A stretch of 64,000 nucleotides of DNA from Chryseobacterium gallinarum (GTDB taxonomy: Bacteria; Bacteroidota; Bacteroidia; Flavobacteriales; Weeksellaceae). The translations under genes were made by a program, and so were the position numbers. Shown in pieces: positions 25,955 through 35,283 of this stretch. The stretch spans positions 2,108,001-2,172,000 of the forward strand of contig NZ_CP009928.1 of assembly GCF_001021975.1 (NCBI RefSeq). The letters are read 5' to 3'. Every line of letters begins with the position of its first letter. Position 1 is the stretch's first letter. The notes under the pieces were generated by a model, which saw only the letters and a list, made by a program, of their open reading frames with translations, was not told where the DNA came from and ran no database searches.

Positions 25955-28885
25955 ATGCCAAAAATTAGATTAAATAAAGCGGTTAAGGAATTCAACATTT
26001 CGATGTCCAGGTTAGTAGAATTTTTACAATCCAGGGGATTTGAGGTTGAAAGCAATCCTAACGCTCAATTGGAAGAAGCGGCATATTCTGCATTGGAGGC
26101 TGAGTTTGCTAAGGATGGCGAACAGCGAAAGGCTTCCCATGAGGTGGTGATTACGAAAGTTCCGGAAGAAAAGCTGGAAATTGAGGAAAAGAAAACCCCT
26201 GAAGTGATAAGAGCTAAAGCTAACAAACCAGAAACTAAGATTTTAGGTAAAATAGATTTGGAACCTAAGACCCCAGTTGAAGAAGCTCCTGCAGCTCCTG
26301 TGGCAGCACCGGTTGAAGAAAAGAAAGAAGAAATAGTGAAAGAAGAACCGGAGGTAAAGGCAGCCCCTGAAAAGCAGGAATTTAAAGTTTTGGATAAGAT
26401 TGATTTGTCTCAGATAGAATCTAGAAATAGACCTGCAAAGAAAGACAAGCCAAAAATGGAGGAGGCCAAAGAAGAAAAACCGGTAGTAGAACCTGTAAAA
26501 GAAACTCCAAAACCAGTGGTAGAAGAGAAAAAAATAGAAGCTCCAAAAACGGAAGCTGAATCTGAGACTCAAGAGCCTCAAAAAATTGAGACTGTTTATC
26601 AAAAACTTGATGGTCCTAAAATTGTTGGTGAAAAGATTGATTTGACTCAATTTGCTCCAAAGCCAGGTGCTGGTGCAAAGAAAAAAAGAAAGAGAATAGA
26701 AAAGCCTGGTCAAAATAACCAACAGGGCCAGGGGAATAATCAAAACTCAGGAAATACCCAGGGCGGGCAAGGTCAGGGAAACCGTCAGCATAATAATGGT
26801 GGCCAAGGTGGAAACCGTCAGGGACAAGGCGGTCAGGGGAACCGTCCTCAAGGCCAGGGTGGTCAAGGCGGAAACCGTTTCGGAAATAACCAGGGAGGAA
26901 ACCGTCAGGGTGGCCAAGGTGGATTTAAGAAAGGAGGCCAAAACAACAGACCTGGTCAAAGAGTGATGCCGGTTGAATTAACGGATGAACAAGTTAAAAA
27001 CCAGATCAAAGAAACCTTAGAAAAACTTACCAATAAAGGAGGTAAATCTAAATCTGCAAAACACAGAAAAGATAAAAGAACTTTCCGTAGAGAGCAGGAT
27101 GAGCGTCAGCAAGAGCTGGAGGCTCAAGACAGAACACTGAAAGTTACAGAATTCATTACAGTAGGAGAATTAGCGAGCTTAATGAATGTTTCTCCAACAG
27201 AAGTGATTTCTGCATGTTTCTCTCTTGGGGTAATGGTTACCATGAACCAGAGGTTGGAAGCTGATACCTTATTATTAGTAGCTGACGAATTCGGTTATAA
27301 AATTGAATTCTCGGATGCTGATCTTGAAGAAAATGATAGTGAAGATGAAATCGACAGTGAAGAGGACCTGGTATCAAGAGCTCCGATTGTTACTGTAATG
27401 GGTCACGTAGATCATGGTAAGACATCATTACTTGACTATATCAGAAAAACAAATGTAATTGCTGGAGAATCAGGAGGTATCACACAACACATCGGTGCTT
27501 ATAATGTGAAACTTGAAAATGGTCAGAGGATTACATTCTTAGATACACCGGGTCACGAGGCCTTTACAGCGATGAGGGCCAGAGGTGCCCAGATTACGGA
27601 TATTGCAATTATCGTAATTGCAGCCGACGACGATGTAATGCCACAAACGAAAGAGGCAATTTCTCACGCCCAGGCAGCAGGTGTACCGATGATCATCGCA
27701 TTGAACAAGGTTGATAAACCAAATGCTAATCCGGATAATATCCGTCAACAGCTTTCCGGAATGAATATCCTGGTAGAAGAATGGGGTGGAAATGTTCAGT
27801 CCCAGGAAATTTCTGCTAAGTTTGGTAATAATGTGGAATTGTTGTTAGAGAAGGTTCTTCTTCAGGCAGAAATGTTAGAATTAAAGGCTAATCCTAACAG
27901 AAATGCTCAAGGAGTTGTTATTGAAGCATCATTAGATAAAGGAAGAGGATATGTATCTACAATGTTAGTACAAACAGGTACTTTAAGAGTAGGGGATTAT
28001 GTTCTTGCCGGTAAAAATCATGGTAAGGTAAAAGCAATGCTCGATGAAAGGGGAAGAAACCTTAAGGAAGCAGGTCCTTCAATTCCGGTTACCATCTTAG
28101 GACTCGACGGAGCTCCTACTGCGGGTGATAAATTTAAAGTATATGCTGACGAAAGTGAGGCAAAATCTATTGCCAACAAGAGAGAGCAGCTTCAGAGAGA
28201 GCTTTCGATCAGAACTAAGAAGCATACCACATTAGAAGAATTAGGTAGAAGGATTGCCTTAGGTGATTTCAAAGAATTGAACATTATTCTGAAAGGTGAT
28301 GTGGATGGATCTGTTGAAGCATTGTCTGATCAGTTGCAAAGATTATCTACTGCTGAGATCAATGTGAACATCCTCCATAAAGGAGTTGGTCAGATTACGG
28401 AATCTGATGTTAACCTGGCTGCTGCATCCGATGCGATTATTATCGGATTTAATGTAAGGGCTGGTGCGAATGCTAAAGACTTAGCTGATAGAGAAGAGAT
28501 CGAAATCAGAACGTATTCAGTAATCTATGCTGCTATTGAAGAAGTAAAAGAAGCGATGGAAGGAATGCTTTCTCCTGAAATTAAAGAACAGGTAATTGGT
28601 AATGTGGAAATCAGAGAGGTGTTCAAAATCTCTAAAGTAGGTACGATTGCAGGATGTATGGTTCTTTCGGGTAAAGTGACAAGAAATTCCAAAGTGAGAG
28701 TACTGAGAGATGGTATCGTTAAATTTGACGGTGAGCTGGAAAGTCTGAAGCGTTTCAAAGATGATGTGAAGGAAGTAACGAAAGGTTATGAATGTGGTCT
28801 GAACCTGAAGGGCTATAACGATATTGAAATTGGAGATATTCTTGAAGTTTACGAAGAAGTTGCAGTTAAGAAAAAACTGAAATAA
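25955..28885 (+). CDS. infB: translation initiation factor IF-2
   Basis: A 976-residue IF-2. An N-terminal IF2_N-like domain (1-50) is followed by a long Lys/Glu/Pro-rich linker, a Gln/Gly/Asn/Arg-rich tract at about 253-335 and a second IF2_N domain. The GTPase domain has GHVDHGKT near 485, DTPGHEAF and NKVDK, followed by EF-Tu-like and C-terminal IF2 domains. It places initiator tRNA on the 30S subunit. The Gly-rich tract is built from repeated N-R-Q-G-G-Q units and is the only unusual part. An intrinsic terminator follows, closing the rimP-nusA-infB operon. Confidence 0.97.
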   Translation: MPKIRLNKAVKEFNISMSRLVEFLQSRGFEVESNPNAQLEEAAYSALEAEFAKDGEQRKASHEVVITKVPEEKLEIEEKKTPEVIRAKANKPETKILGKIDLEPKTPVEEAPAAPVAAPVEEKKEEIVKEEPEVKAAPEKQEFKVLDKIDLSQIESRNRPAKKDKPKMEEAKEEKPVVEPVKETPKPVVEEKKIEAPKTEAESETQEPQKIETVYQKLDGPKIVGEKIDLTQFAPKPGAGAKKKRKRIEKPGQNNQQGQGNNQNSGNTQGGQGQGNRQHNNGGQGGNRQGQGGQGNRPQGQGGQGGNRFGNNQGGNRQGGQGGFKKGGQNNRPGQRVMPVELTDEQVKNQIKETLEKLTNKGGKSKSAKHRKDKRTFRREQDERQQELEAQDRTLKVTEFITVGELASLMNVSPTEVISACFSLGVMVTMNQRLEADTLLLVADEFGYKIEFSDADLEENDSEDEIDSEEDLVSRAPIVTVMGHVDHGKTSLLDYIRKTNVIAGESGGITQHIGAYNVKLENGQRITFLDTPGHEAFTAMRARGAQITDIAIIVIAADDDVMPQTKEAISHAQAAGVPMIIALNKVDKPNANPDNIRQQLSGMNILVEEWGGNVQSQEISAKFGNNVELLLEKVLLQAEMLELKANPNRNAQGVVIEASLDKGRGYVSTMLVQTGTLRVGDYVLAGKNHGKVKAMLDERGRNLKEAGPSIPVTILGLDGAPTAGDKFKVYADESEAKSIANKREQLQRELSIRTKKHTTLEELGRRIALGDFKELNIILKGDVDGSVEALSDQLQRLSTAEINVNILHKGVGQITESDVNLAAASDAIIIGFNVRAGANAKDLADREEIEIRTYSVIYAAIEEVKEAMEGMLSPEIKEQVIGNVEIREVFKISKVGTIAGCMVLSGKVTRNSKVRVLRDGIVKFDGELESLKRFKDDVKEVTKGYECGLNLKGYNDIEIGDILEVYEEVAVKKKLK

Positions 28886-29203
28886 TAATACGGTAAATTA
28901 TATCCTAAATATGTGAAAACCACTTTTTTATGAAGTGGTTTTTTTATTTTTTATACTTTCGCAATTTATAATAGTTCTAAATAATATTTTTTGCATTATT
29001 GACAATCGGCTATTTATGTACATTTTCATGGAAAAAATATATTTTATTAAATAAAAATTGTCTATCATTATTGAATCTTGTTTATTTTTTGTATTTTTCA
29101 TTTATAATGTTAAAAAAAAGGAGTGCTTAAACAATGGTTTAATTTGTGAATATTAATATTTATTAACATATTTGCCTATTAAAATATATTAAAATTTGTT
29201 AAT
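28886..29203 (+). other. infB-susC intergenic region
   Basis: This 318-bp AT-rich stretch holds the infB terminator at its left end and the presumed leader of the SusC-like gene. Several near matches to TAnnTTTG occur, but none with a properly spaced TTG, so no promoter is called. No RNA gene was seen. Confidence 0.5.
28916..28949 (+). terminator. intrinsic terminator after infB
   Basis: A 10-bp stem (28916-28925 with 28933-28942, core CCACT/AGTGG) and a T-rich tail follow the infB stop by about 30 bp. Confidence 0.8.
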
Positions 29204-32029
29204 ATGAATGTTAAACTACGTGTATTGAGTGCTGGAGCCATATTTTTTATAGGGCATGCGGCATATGCGCAGAAGAACTCTGTTCGAGATACTACTTCGA
29301 GAGAAACACAAATTGAACAGGTTGTTATTACGGGGTATAGACCAACGACGGAAAAAACGTCGACTACCTCATCTGCAAAAATTGATGAAAAGACAATTGA
29401 AAACAGACCAAATCCCAATGTATTAAATACTGTTCAAGGGCAATTAGCTGGCGTTAATATTGCTACTGGTTCTGGTCAGCCTGGAGCTAAGCCTACAGTA
29501 ATTATTAGAGGAGTTGGAACACTTAATGGTAATACGGATCCATTATACGTTATTGATGGATTTCCTTCAAATAGTGACTCCTTCAGAACATTGAATACAA
29601 ATGATATTCAATCTATGGAAGTATTGAAAGATGCTTCTGCTATTTCTGAATATGGTGCAAGAGGTGCAAACGGTGTTATTGTTATTAAAACAAAATCCGG
29701 TAGATATAATCAAGGGTTAAAACTTAGATATTCATCTTCATTTATGGTGTCTTCACTTCAGGATAATAAATATAATTATGCTGATTCAAGAGGATTATTA
29801 ACCCTTGAAAATAGATATGGTATTGGTTTAGGTGCTACTCTAAGCCAACAAGAAATTGATAATTATGCTATTAATACGGACTGGAGAAAAGTGTTTTTTA
29901 GACCGGCTGTAGGACAGAGTCATGATTTTTCTATCAGTGCGGGTGGAAAGAACATCAATTCGTATACTTCAGTAGGTTATTTGGACCAGGAAGGAGTTTT
30001 AAGATCAACGGGTCTTAAAAGATTCTCAGTGAGAAACAATATAGTGGGTAAGTCAGATAACAGTAGATTTAATTATTCCTTAAATACTGGAGTAGGATAT
30101 TCTAAGAATAATCTGGCTACAAACCTAGGAGATGGCGGGGTCAACCAGAACTATGTACTGGGTGCGATGGTAGCTGCTCCGTATGTTTCACCTAGTCAAT
30201 ATCAAGGTCCTCAACAACTTTGGGCTGATTATCAAAATAATGGAACGCTTTTAATGACTCCATTATTCTTGATGGATAAGCTTCAAAACTTTGAAACAAG
30301 TATAGGTGAATTCAGATTAGATTTGGCATCGCAAGCGTCATATAAAATAACGGATGATTTTACTGCAATGATCAGAACGTCTGGTCAGTATTTAAATTCT
30401 ACTCAATTGCAGGCAGAATATCCAAACTCTTTCAATGCACTGTTATTCTTAGGAAATAAAGAATTTGGAGGATCAGAAACAAACAGTACTACTAGAACTT
30501 ATTTATTTAATAATTTATATCAATTAAGGTACAACAAGAAGTTTTTAGAAAAACATACTATTGGCGTTGCTGCCAACGCTGAATTTAATTATTCACAGCA
30601 AGATTTCTCATCCATTAGACGAAATGGTTTAGACCCGAAGACTTATGTTCCGGGAACAGGATCAGGTTACATTTCTGATACCTCAGATAATGATTTTTAC
30701 GTTCCGGTAACAAGTAATTATAAGCTTAAATTCAATATGATTTCATATTTTGGATCAGTAGATTATGATTACGATAAGAAATTTGGTTTATCAGGAACTA
30801 TACGTACTGATGGAGCAAGTAGATTTGGTCCTGGAAATCAATGGGGGACATTCTGGTCTGTAGGAGGTAGAGTAAATTTAGAATCTTTTATTAAAAATTC
30901 AAATATTACGTTATTAAAACTTAGAGGTTCATTAGGTACTGTAGGTAACCAAAGAATTGTGGATGGAAGTGTTTTTGAGGCAGTTAACCCGCCAAGATAT
31001 TATCACGTATTCTCTGCTGCCAACAACGTATATGGCCCGAACCGAGGCTACGGGATTTCTTTCGGTTATTATGATCTGAAGTGGGAAACTACCAGACTTG
31101 CTGATATCGGAGTTGATTTTGATATTTTTAAAAGATTATCTGGATCCCTTGATTTTTATCATAAAAAAACCATAGATCAGTTTATCGATGTTCCTGTATC
31201 TTCCCCTGTAGGAACAACATTCATTAGACAAAATTCTGATGCAGATGTTGTAAACAAAGGAATTGAGCTTAATCTGAAATATGACATTATTAAAAGGGAA
31301 GATCTTCAGCTTTCCATAAGAGGAAACGGAGCTTACAACAATCAAAAGGTAGGAGGGCTTCCTGGAGATGGAGAAATCAGATCAGGTAACTATATTACCA
31401 GAAACGGAAGTAAAATCAGTGAATTTTTTGTTTACAAATATGCTGGAGTGAACCAAGGAAATGGTAACTTATTATTCTACGATATCAACGGTAATTTAAC
31501 AGAAAACCCTAAAGAATCAGATCGTGTGCAAACTGGAAAAAACTATCTGCCGGAATTCCAGGGAGGGTTTGGTTTTGATGTAAATTATAAAGGAATGTTT
31601 GCCAGTGCTACATTTACTTATGTAGCTAAAATCTGGAGGTATGATTTCGATTACGCAAGTTTGATGGACCCAACCAGTTTAGGTACATTTAATGCAAGTA
31701 AAGACTTATTAAATGCATGGACGCCTGACAATACTAATACAGCAGTTCCATCTTTGACAGCAGCTAATTTAGCTTTGGATGCTCAATCTGATCGATTTAT
31801 TGTTGATGCATCTTATCTGAGACTTAGAAACGTTCAGTTAGGATATACTTTCCCTGCTAGCGCTTTAAGAGGAACATTTATTACCGGTTTATCTGTATTT
31901 GTACAAGGAGAAAACTTAGTAACATTCTCTAAATGGAGAGGTTGGGACCCTGAAAGTAACAGAGCTGCAGATCAATATCAATACCCAACCCCTAGAATTT
32001 TTACTCTAGGATTAGATGTTAAATTTTAA
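29204..32029 (+). CDS. SusC/RagA-family TonB-dependent outer membrane transporter
   Basis: A 941-residue outer membrane receptor. A signal peptide (about 1-22, ending AYAQ) is followed by an IEQVVITGY segment, a plug domain with VRGVGTLNG-type IIRGVGT, DPLYVIDGFP and YGARGANGVIVIKTKSG, and then a 22-strand-type beta-barrel ending in LGLDVKF. It would import a ligand bound by the partner SusD lipoprotein, powered by TonB. Unlike many SusC proteins it lacks the CarboxypepD_reg-like N-terminal extension. The susD-like gene starts 12 bp downstream. Ligand unknown; no glycoside hydrolases lie nearby, so a peptide or small-molecule ligand is as likely as a glycan. Confidence 0.94.
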   Translation: MNVKLRVLSAGAIFFIGHAAYAQKNSVRDTTSRETQIEQVVITGYRPTTEKTSTTSSAKIDEKTIENRPNPNVLNTVQGQLAGVNIATGSGQPGAKPTVIIRGVGTLNGNTDPLYVIDGFPSNSDSFRTLNTNDIQSMEVLKDASAISEYGARGANGVIVIKTKSGRYNQGLKLRYSSSFMVSSLQDNKYNYADSRGLLTLENRYGIGLGATLSQQEIDNYAINTDWRKVFFRPAVGQSHDFSISAGGKNINSYTSVGYLDQEGVLRSTGLKRFSVRNNIVGKSDNSRFNYSLNTGVGYSKNNLATNLGDGGVNQNYVLGAMVAAPYVSPSQYQGPQQLWADYQNNGTLLMTPLFLMDKLQNFETSIGEFRLDLASQASYKITDDFTAMIRTSGQYLNSTQLQAEYPNSFNALLFLGNKEFGGSETNSTTRTYLFNNLYQLRYNKKFLEKHTIGVAANAEFNYSQQDFSSIRRNGLDPKTYVPGTGSGYISDTSDNDFYVPVTSNYKLKFNMISYFGSVDYDYDKKFGLSGTIRTDGASRFGPGNQWGTFWSVGGRVNLESFIKNSNITLLKLRGSLGTVGNQRIVDGSVFEAVNPPRYYHVFSAANNVYGPNRGYGISFGYYDLKWETTRLADIGVDFDIFKRLSGSLDFYHKKTIDQFIDVPVSSPVGTTFIRQNSDADVVNKGIELNLKYDIIKREDLQLSIRGNGAYNNQKVGGLPGDGEIRSGNYITRNGSKISEFFVYKYAGVNQGNGNLLFYDINGNLTENPKESDRVQTGKNYLPEFQGGFGFDVNYKGMFASATFTYVAKIWRYDFDYASLMDPTSLGTFNASKDLLNAWTPDNTNTAVPSLTAANLALDAQSDRFIVDASYLRLRNVQLGYTFPASALRGTFITGLSVFVQGENLVTFSKWRGWDPESNRAADQYQYPTPRIFTLGLDVKF

Positions 32030-32041
32030 ATTAACTAAGAA

Positions 32042-33652
32042 ATGAAGAAATCTTTTTTTAAAATATTTTTAGCTGCAGGATTGTTTTTTGTATCCTCTTG
32101 TAGTGATGATTTATTAGAGCCATATACACCAGGTTCACTCACGGAAGAGCAAGCCTTGACAAATGTATCAGATTTAAGGCTGCTGATGAATGGAGCTTAT
32201 TCTAGTTTTAATTCTAGAGCAGAATCAGAGTTTGTATCCGTATTTACCGATGAAGTAGGTATTGGGTATGCGAACGGAGGACAGGGACTAAGTTCTGAAT
32301 GGGTTTTTCAAATGACGCCTAACTCCAGTTTACCATCTGCTATCTGGGCTCAGAGCTACGCATCATTAGCAAGGATAAACAGAGTTCTTGAGTACGGTAA
32401 TAAAGTGGCTTCAAGTACGGCTGCAGGAAATACAGAAAATGATAGAAAAAAAGTATTAGCTGAAGCATATGCCTTAAGGGCGTATCATCATTTAAGAATC
32501 CTCGCTTACTTTTCAACAAATATGAAGGATGATTCTGCACTGGCAGGGATTTTAGCAACAAGATCTTTTGACTATACAGAACCAGGACAGAAAAGAAGTA
32601 CTAATGGAGAATTTTATACTCTGATTTTTGCAGATTTAGATAAATCTATTAACTTATTTACAGAGGCTGGAGCTAATTCAATTTCTACTGCAAATGACAG
32701 GCTTTTTGTGAATAAATACTTTGCAATGGGAGTTAAAGCAAGAGCTTATGCATACAAAGGAGATTATCCAAATGCTGAAATCTGGGCTAATAATGTCATT
32801 ACACAATCTGGAGTAGTACTGGCAAATAAAACGCAATATAGGAATATGTTCTTTAATGATTCAGATTTGACTACTAGCCCTACTACAAGTGAGGTGATTT
32901 TCAAATTGAAGAGAAATGCTGTATCAAATGCTCAGGGATATAACCTGCACAATGCATGGTGTAGTGTAAGACCTAGATTAGATGGCTCTCCATTCTATGA
33001 AGTAGGAAGATCTGTACATAATATTTTAAACCCAGCTAATTTACCTGCAGCGGGTTTATCTACTGCAATTGCTGATGTAAGAGCAAATGTAATTATTGCA
33101 CCTTCCTCCCGTATTGACCCTGGATATGCTACTTCTTTTGATTATAGAAATTCTGATGTAATTGTTATTAATAAACATGGTGGAGTAGCTACAGGAACAT
33201 CGACGGCTGGGGTTACTACAAGTAATGGGTTTAATAATGATATTAAGATAATGAGATTATCTGAAATGTATCTTATCAAAGCAGAAGCAAGAGCAGCAGC
33301 GGGAGATTACGCTGGAGCCGCTACTGCAGTAGATGCAATCAGAGATGCAAGATATGGTTCTAATCAAGCTACTCCTGTATATACAACCCCTGTAGCAGCT
33401 TGGAGAGGAATATTAAATGAAAGAAGAATTGAATTCGCTTTCGAAGGATATAGATTCCTTGATTTGAAAAGATTGGCAACTTTGGCGAATACCGGGATTG
33501 ATAGAAACCCTGCAGATTACTCTTCTAGTTCTGCAAATTTCCCGGGGGCAAACCCAACAAATTTACCAATGACAAGTCATAAATGGGCGTTACCAATTCC
33601 TCAAGTTGAGACTAATGCTAATCCGGGGATCGGCCAAAATCCTGGATATTAA
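32042..33652 (+). CDS. SusD/RagB-family surface lipoprotein
   Basis: A 536-residue lipoprotein with lipobox FVSSC and the lipidated cysteine at position 20. It has a SusD-type N-terminal part (TEEQALTNVSDLRLLMNGAYS), a central TPR-like helical region (AYALRAYHHLRILAYF) and the RagB C-terminal signature with LYLIKAEARAAAGDYAGA-like MYLIKAEARAA and ILNERRIEFAFEGYRFLDLKRL. It caps the upstream SusC barrel and binds ligand at the cell surface. A third gene encoding a small lipoprotein follows 19 bp later. Confidence 0.94.
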   Translation: MKKSFFKIFLAAGLFFVSSCSDDLLEPYTPGSLTEEQALTNVSDLRLLMNGAYSSFNSRAESEFVSVFTDEVGIGYANGGQGLSSEWVFQMTPNSSLPSAIWAQSYASLARINRVLEYGNKVASSTAAGNTENDRKKVLAEAYALRAYHHLRILAYFSTNMKDDSALAGILATRSFDYTEPGQKRSTNGEFYTLIFADLDKSINLFTEAGANSISTANDRLFVNKYFAMGVKARAYAYKGDYPNAEIWANNVITQSGVVLANKTQYRNMFFNDSDLTTSPTTSEVIFKLKRNAVSNAQGYNLHNAWCSVRPRLDGSPFYEVGRSVHNILNPANLPAAGLSTAIADVRANVIIAPSSRIDPGYATSFDYRNSDVIVINKHGGVATGTSTAGVTTSNGFNNDIKIMRLSEMYLIKAEARAAAGDYAGAATAVDAIRDARYGSNQATPVYTTPVAAWRGILNERRIEFAFEGYRFLDLKRLATLANTGIDRNPADYSSSSANFPGANPTNLPMTSHKWALPIPQVETNANPGIGQNPGY

Positions 33653-33671
33653 TCTTAAATTTTTAAAAGAA

Positions 33672-34457
33672 ATGAAAAATATATTTAATTATTTTATAGC
33701 ATCTGTACTGACATTATCTTTAGTGGCATGTACTACAGAAGATAGAACGGTGGAGGATCCTTCAGAAGTTTTCTTTACGGAAACGAATCTTACCAAGACC
33801 ATCAGTTCTACTCAAACATCAGCGGATGTAGATATTCCTTACTCACTGACTACACCCGCAGATGGAACTCACTCTGTTAATTTAGTTTTTGATCCTAATT
33901 TCTCTACGGCAGAACCAGGGAAGGATTTTGAGATTCTAGCAGGAGATCAGGTAGCAGCAGGGAAATTAGGTGGTGTTTTAAAATTGAGAATTTTTTCAGC
34001 AGCAGCTTCTTCAAGTGGTAAAATTGCTAATTTTAGAGTGACATCACCTACATTGAAGAGTCTTCAGGACAATAATATCGCTGGTGTTCGTCTTTTTAAA
34101 ACATGTCCAATTAATACCTTCGTTGGAAGTTTTGAAAATACTGGATGGTTAATAGATTCAGGAGTAGTTACTATTGTGGAAGATCCTACAAAACCCAATA
34201 CTCTTCTAGTTAAAGGTTTCCTTGATAGTGGGGCAGATTTACCACTTACTTATGATCCGGTATCATATGAGATTACAATTCCTACAATGCAGACAGGTCA
34301 GATTCACCCAACTTATGGTATGATCTCAATGGGACCAGCCACTGACGGTACAAAATCTAGCTTTAACAGCTGTAACAGAACAGTTTCTTTAAGAATAAAC
34401 TATTTCGTATCGGCGGGCAGCTTCGGGGTTCAGGACGAGAAATTCACAGGGCTATAA
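33672..34457 (+). CDS. lipoprotein of a SusCD locus, function unknown
   Basis: A 261-residue protein with lipobox SLVAC and lipidated cysteine at position 20. The ORF extends upstream to 33606 inside the susD-like gene, but the signal peptide begins at 33672, so that start is used. The first half contains a Calx-beta-like run (SADVDIPYSLTTPADGTHSV and a EPGKDFEIL-type segment), and the second half is beta-rich with paired cysteines (TCPINTFVGSF and SFNSCNRTVSL). It is cotranscribed with susC and susD and precedes a terminator, which suggests an accessory surface binding protein. Confidence 0.78.
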   Translation: MKNIFNYFIASVLTLSLVACTTEDRTVEDPSEVFFTETNLTKTISSTQTSADVDIPYSLTTPADGTHSVNLVFDPNFSTAEPGKDFEILAGDQVAAGKLGGVLKLRIFSAAASSSGKIANFRVTSPTLKSLQDNNIAGVRLFKTCPINTFVGSFENTGWLIDSGVVTIVEDPTKPNTLLVKGFLDSGADLPLTYDPVSYEITIPTMQTGQIHPTYGMISMGPATDGTKSSFNSCNRTVSLRINYFVSAGSFGVQDEKFTGL

Positions 34458-34474
34458 GCTTAAATAAAACAAAG

Positions 34475-34505
34475 AAAAAAGATCGCTCTAAGCGATCTTT
34501 TTTTT
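34475..34505 (+). terminator. intrinsic terminator after the SusCD-lipoprotein unit
   Basis: A GATCGCT/AGCGATC 7-bp stem with a 3-nt loop, extended by six A-T pairs and followed by a T run, lies 18 bp past the lipoprotein stop. Confidence 0.88.
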
Positions 34506-34523
34506 AAATTTATAATAACTAAA

Positions 34524-35189
34524 ATGAAGAAAATGAAGAAAATAATAATATTATTATTACTTACTATAATGAGTAATATTTATGGACAAGGAAGCGTTTC
34601 AATGCCCACTCAGGAAGGCTTTTTAGAAAAAATATTTATTGAAGGTCTTAATGAATCATTTAAGTATTCTGATATAAACGGTTCTGCCTATATTGATGAT
34701 ACCTTTAGACAAGCAAAAGTTTCTCAGGATTATGTGGCCATTGAAGCTCGTTATAATACTTATAAGGATGAGATTGAATTCAAACAGAATAATCAGATTT
34801 ATGTACTTCCCAAAAATAGCTCATTTTCACGAATAGAATTTTTGGGAACTAAAGAAATATTAGTGCTGCTTGGTCTGAACGGAAAGGAAGGGTATTTCTT
34901 TGAACTATATTCTAAAAATAATAAGGCATTATTGAAAAAGGTTACCACAACGCTTACCATTCCAGAGAAAAATAAAAGCACTTATGCAGATGATTCTCCT
35001 CCTTCCTTCAAAACAGCAATTAACTACTATATTGGTGTAGGAGATCACTTTATGGAAATTCCATCCAAAAGGAAGAAAATATATGATTTATTTCCGTCTC
35101 AGAAAGCAGATTTAGAATCTAAAGTAAAAGCTAAAAATATAGATATCAATACTGATAAAGGACTTATAGAATTTGTAGGATTGTTATAA
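34524..35189 (+). CDS. exported protein of unknown function
   Basis: A 221-residue protein with a signal peptide (KKIIILLLLTIMSNIYGQ). The mature part is hydrophilic with alternating beta-like segments (FKQNNQIYVLPKNSSFSR and a YFFELYSKN segment) and a Lys-rich C-terminal helix. I do not recognise a family. It stands alone between two terminators, so it is probably monocistronic. An internal ATG at 34533 would shorten the signal peptide by three residues and is equally possible. Confidence 0.75.
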   Translation: MKKMKKIIILLLLTIMSNIYGQGSVSMPTQEGFLEKIFIEGLNESFKYSDINGSAYIDDTFRQAKVSQDYVAIEARYNTYKDEIEFKQNNQIYVLPKNSSFSRIEFLGTKEILVLLGLNGKEGYFFELYSKNNKALLKKVTTTLTIPEKNKSTYADDSPPSFKTAINYYIGVGDHFMEIPSKRKKIYDLFPSQKADLESKVKAKNIDINTDKGLIEFVGLL

Positions 35190-35222
35190 TTGTATCACTT
35201 TCATATAACTTTGAGTAATAGG

Positions 35223-35252
35223 AGGAAACTTTTGAAGTTTCCTTTTCCTTTT
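35223..35252 (+). terminator. intrinsic terminator after the exported-protein gene
   Basis: An 8-bp stem GGAAACTT/AAGTTTCC with a 3-nt loop is followed by a T-rich tail. Confidence 0.75.
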
Positions 35253-35258
35253 ATTTCT

Positions 35259-35266
35259 TATTTTTG
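35259..35266 (+). promoter_or_regulatory. possible -7 element for porin-bshC
   Basis: TATTTTTG fits TAnnTTTG and lies 17 bp before the porin start. The best TTG (35232-35234) is 24 bp upstream, slightly beyond the usual spacing, and lies inside the terminator. Confidence 0.45.
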
Positions 35267-35283
35267 CTGTACAATAATGAATA

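Noticed and set aside
26243..26743. 166-residue ORF on the minus strand across the infB linker
   Set aside because: It is a Phe/Leu-rich antisense shadow of the Lys/Glu-rich linker of IF-2, with no family features, and infB is certain in the other direction.
26747..26960. Repeated [15 protein letters not shown] DNA as a possible CRISPR array or tandem repeat
   Set aside because: The repeats keep one reading frame within infB, have no conserved spacers, and fall in a known low-complexity linker.
33606..33671. Upstream extension of the SusCD-associated lipoprotein
   Set aside because: It overlaps the susD-like stop and would hide the lipobox; the signal peptide starts at 33672.
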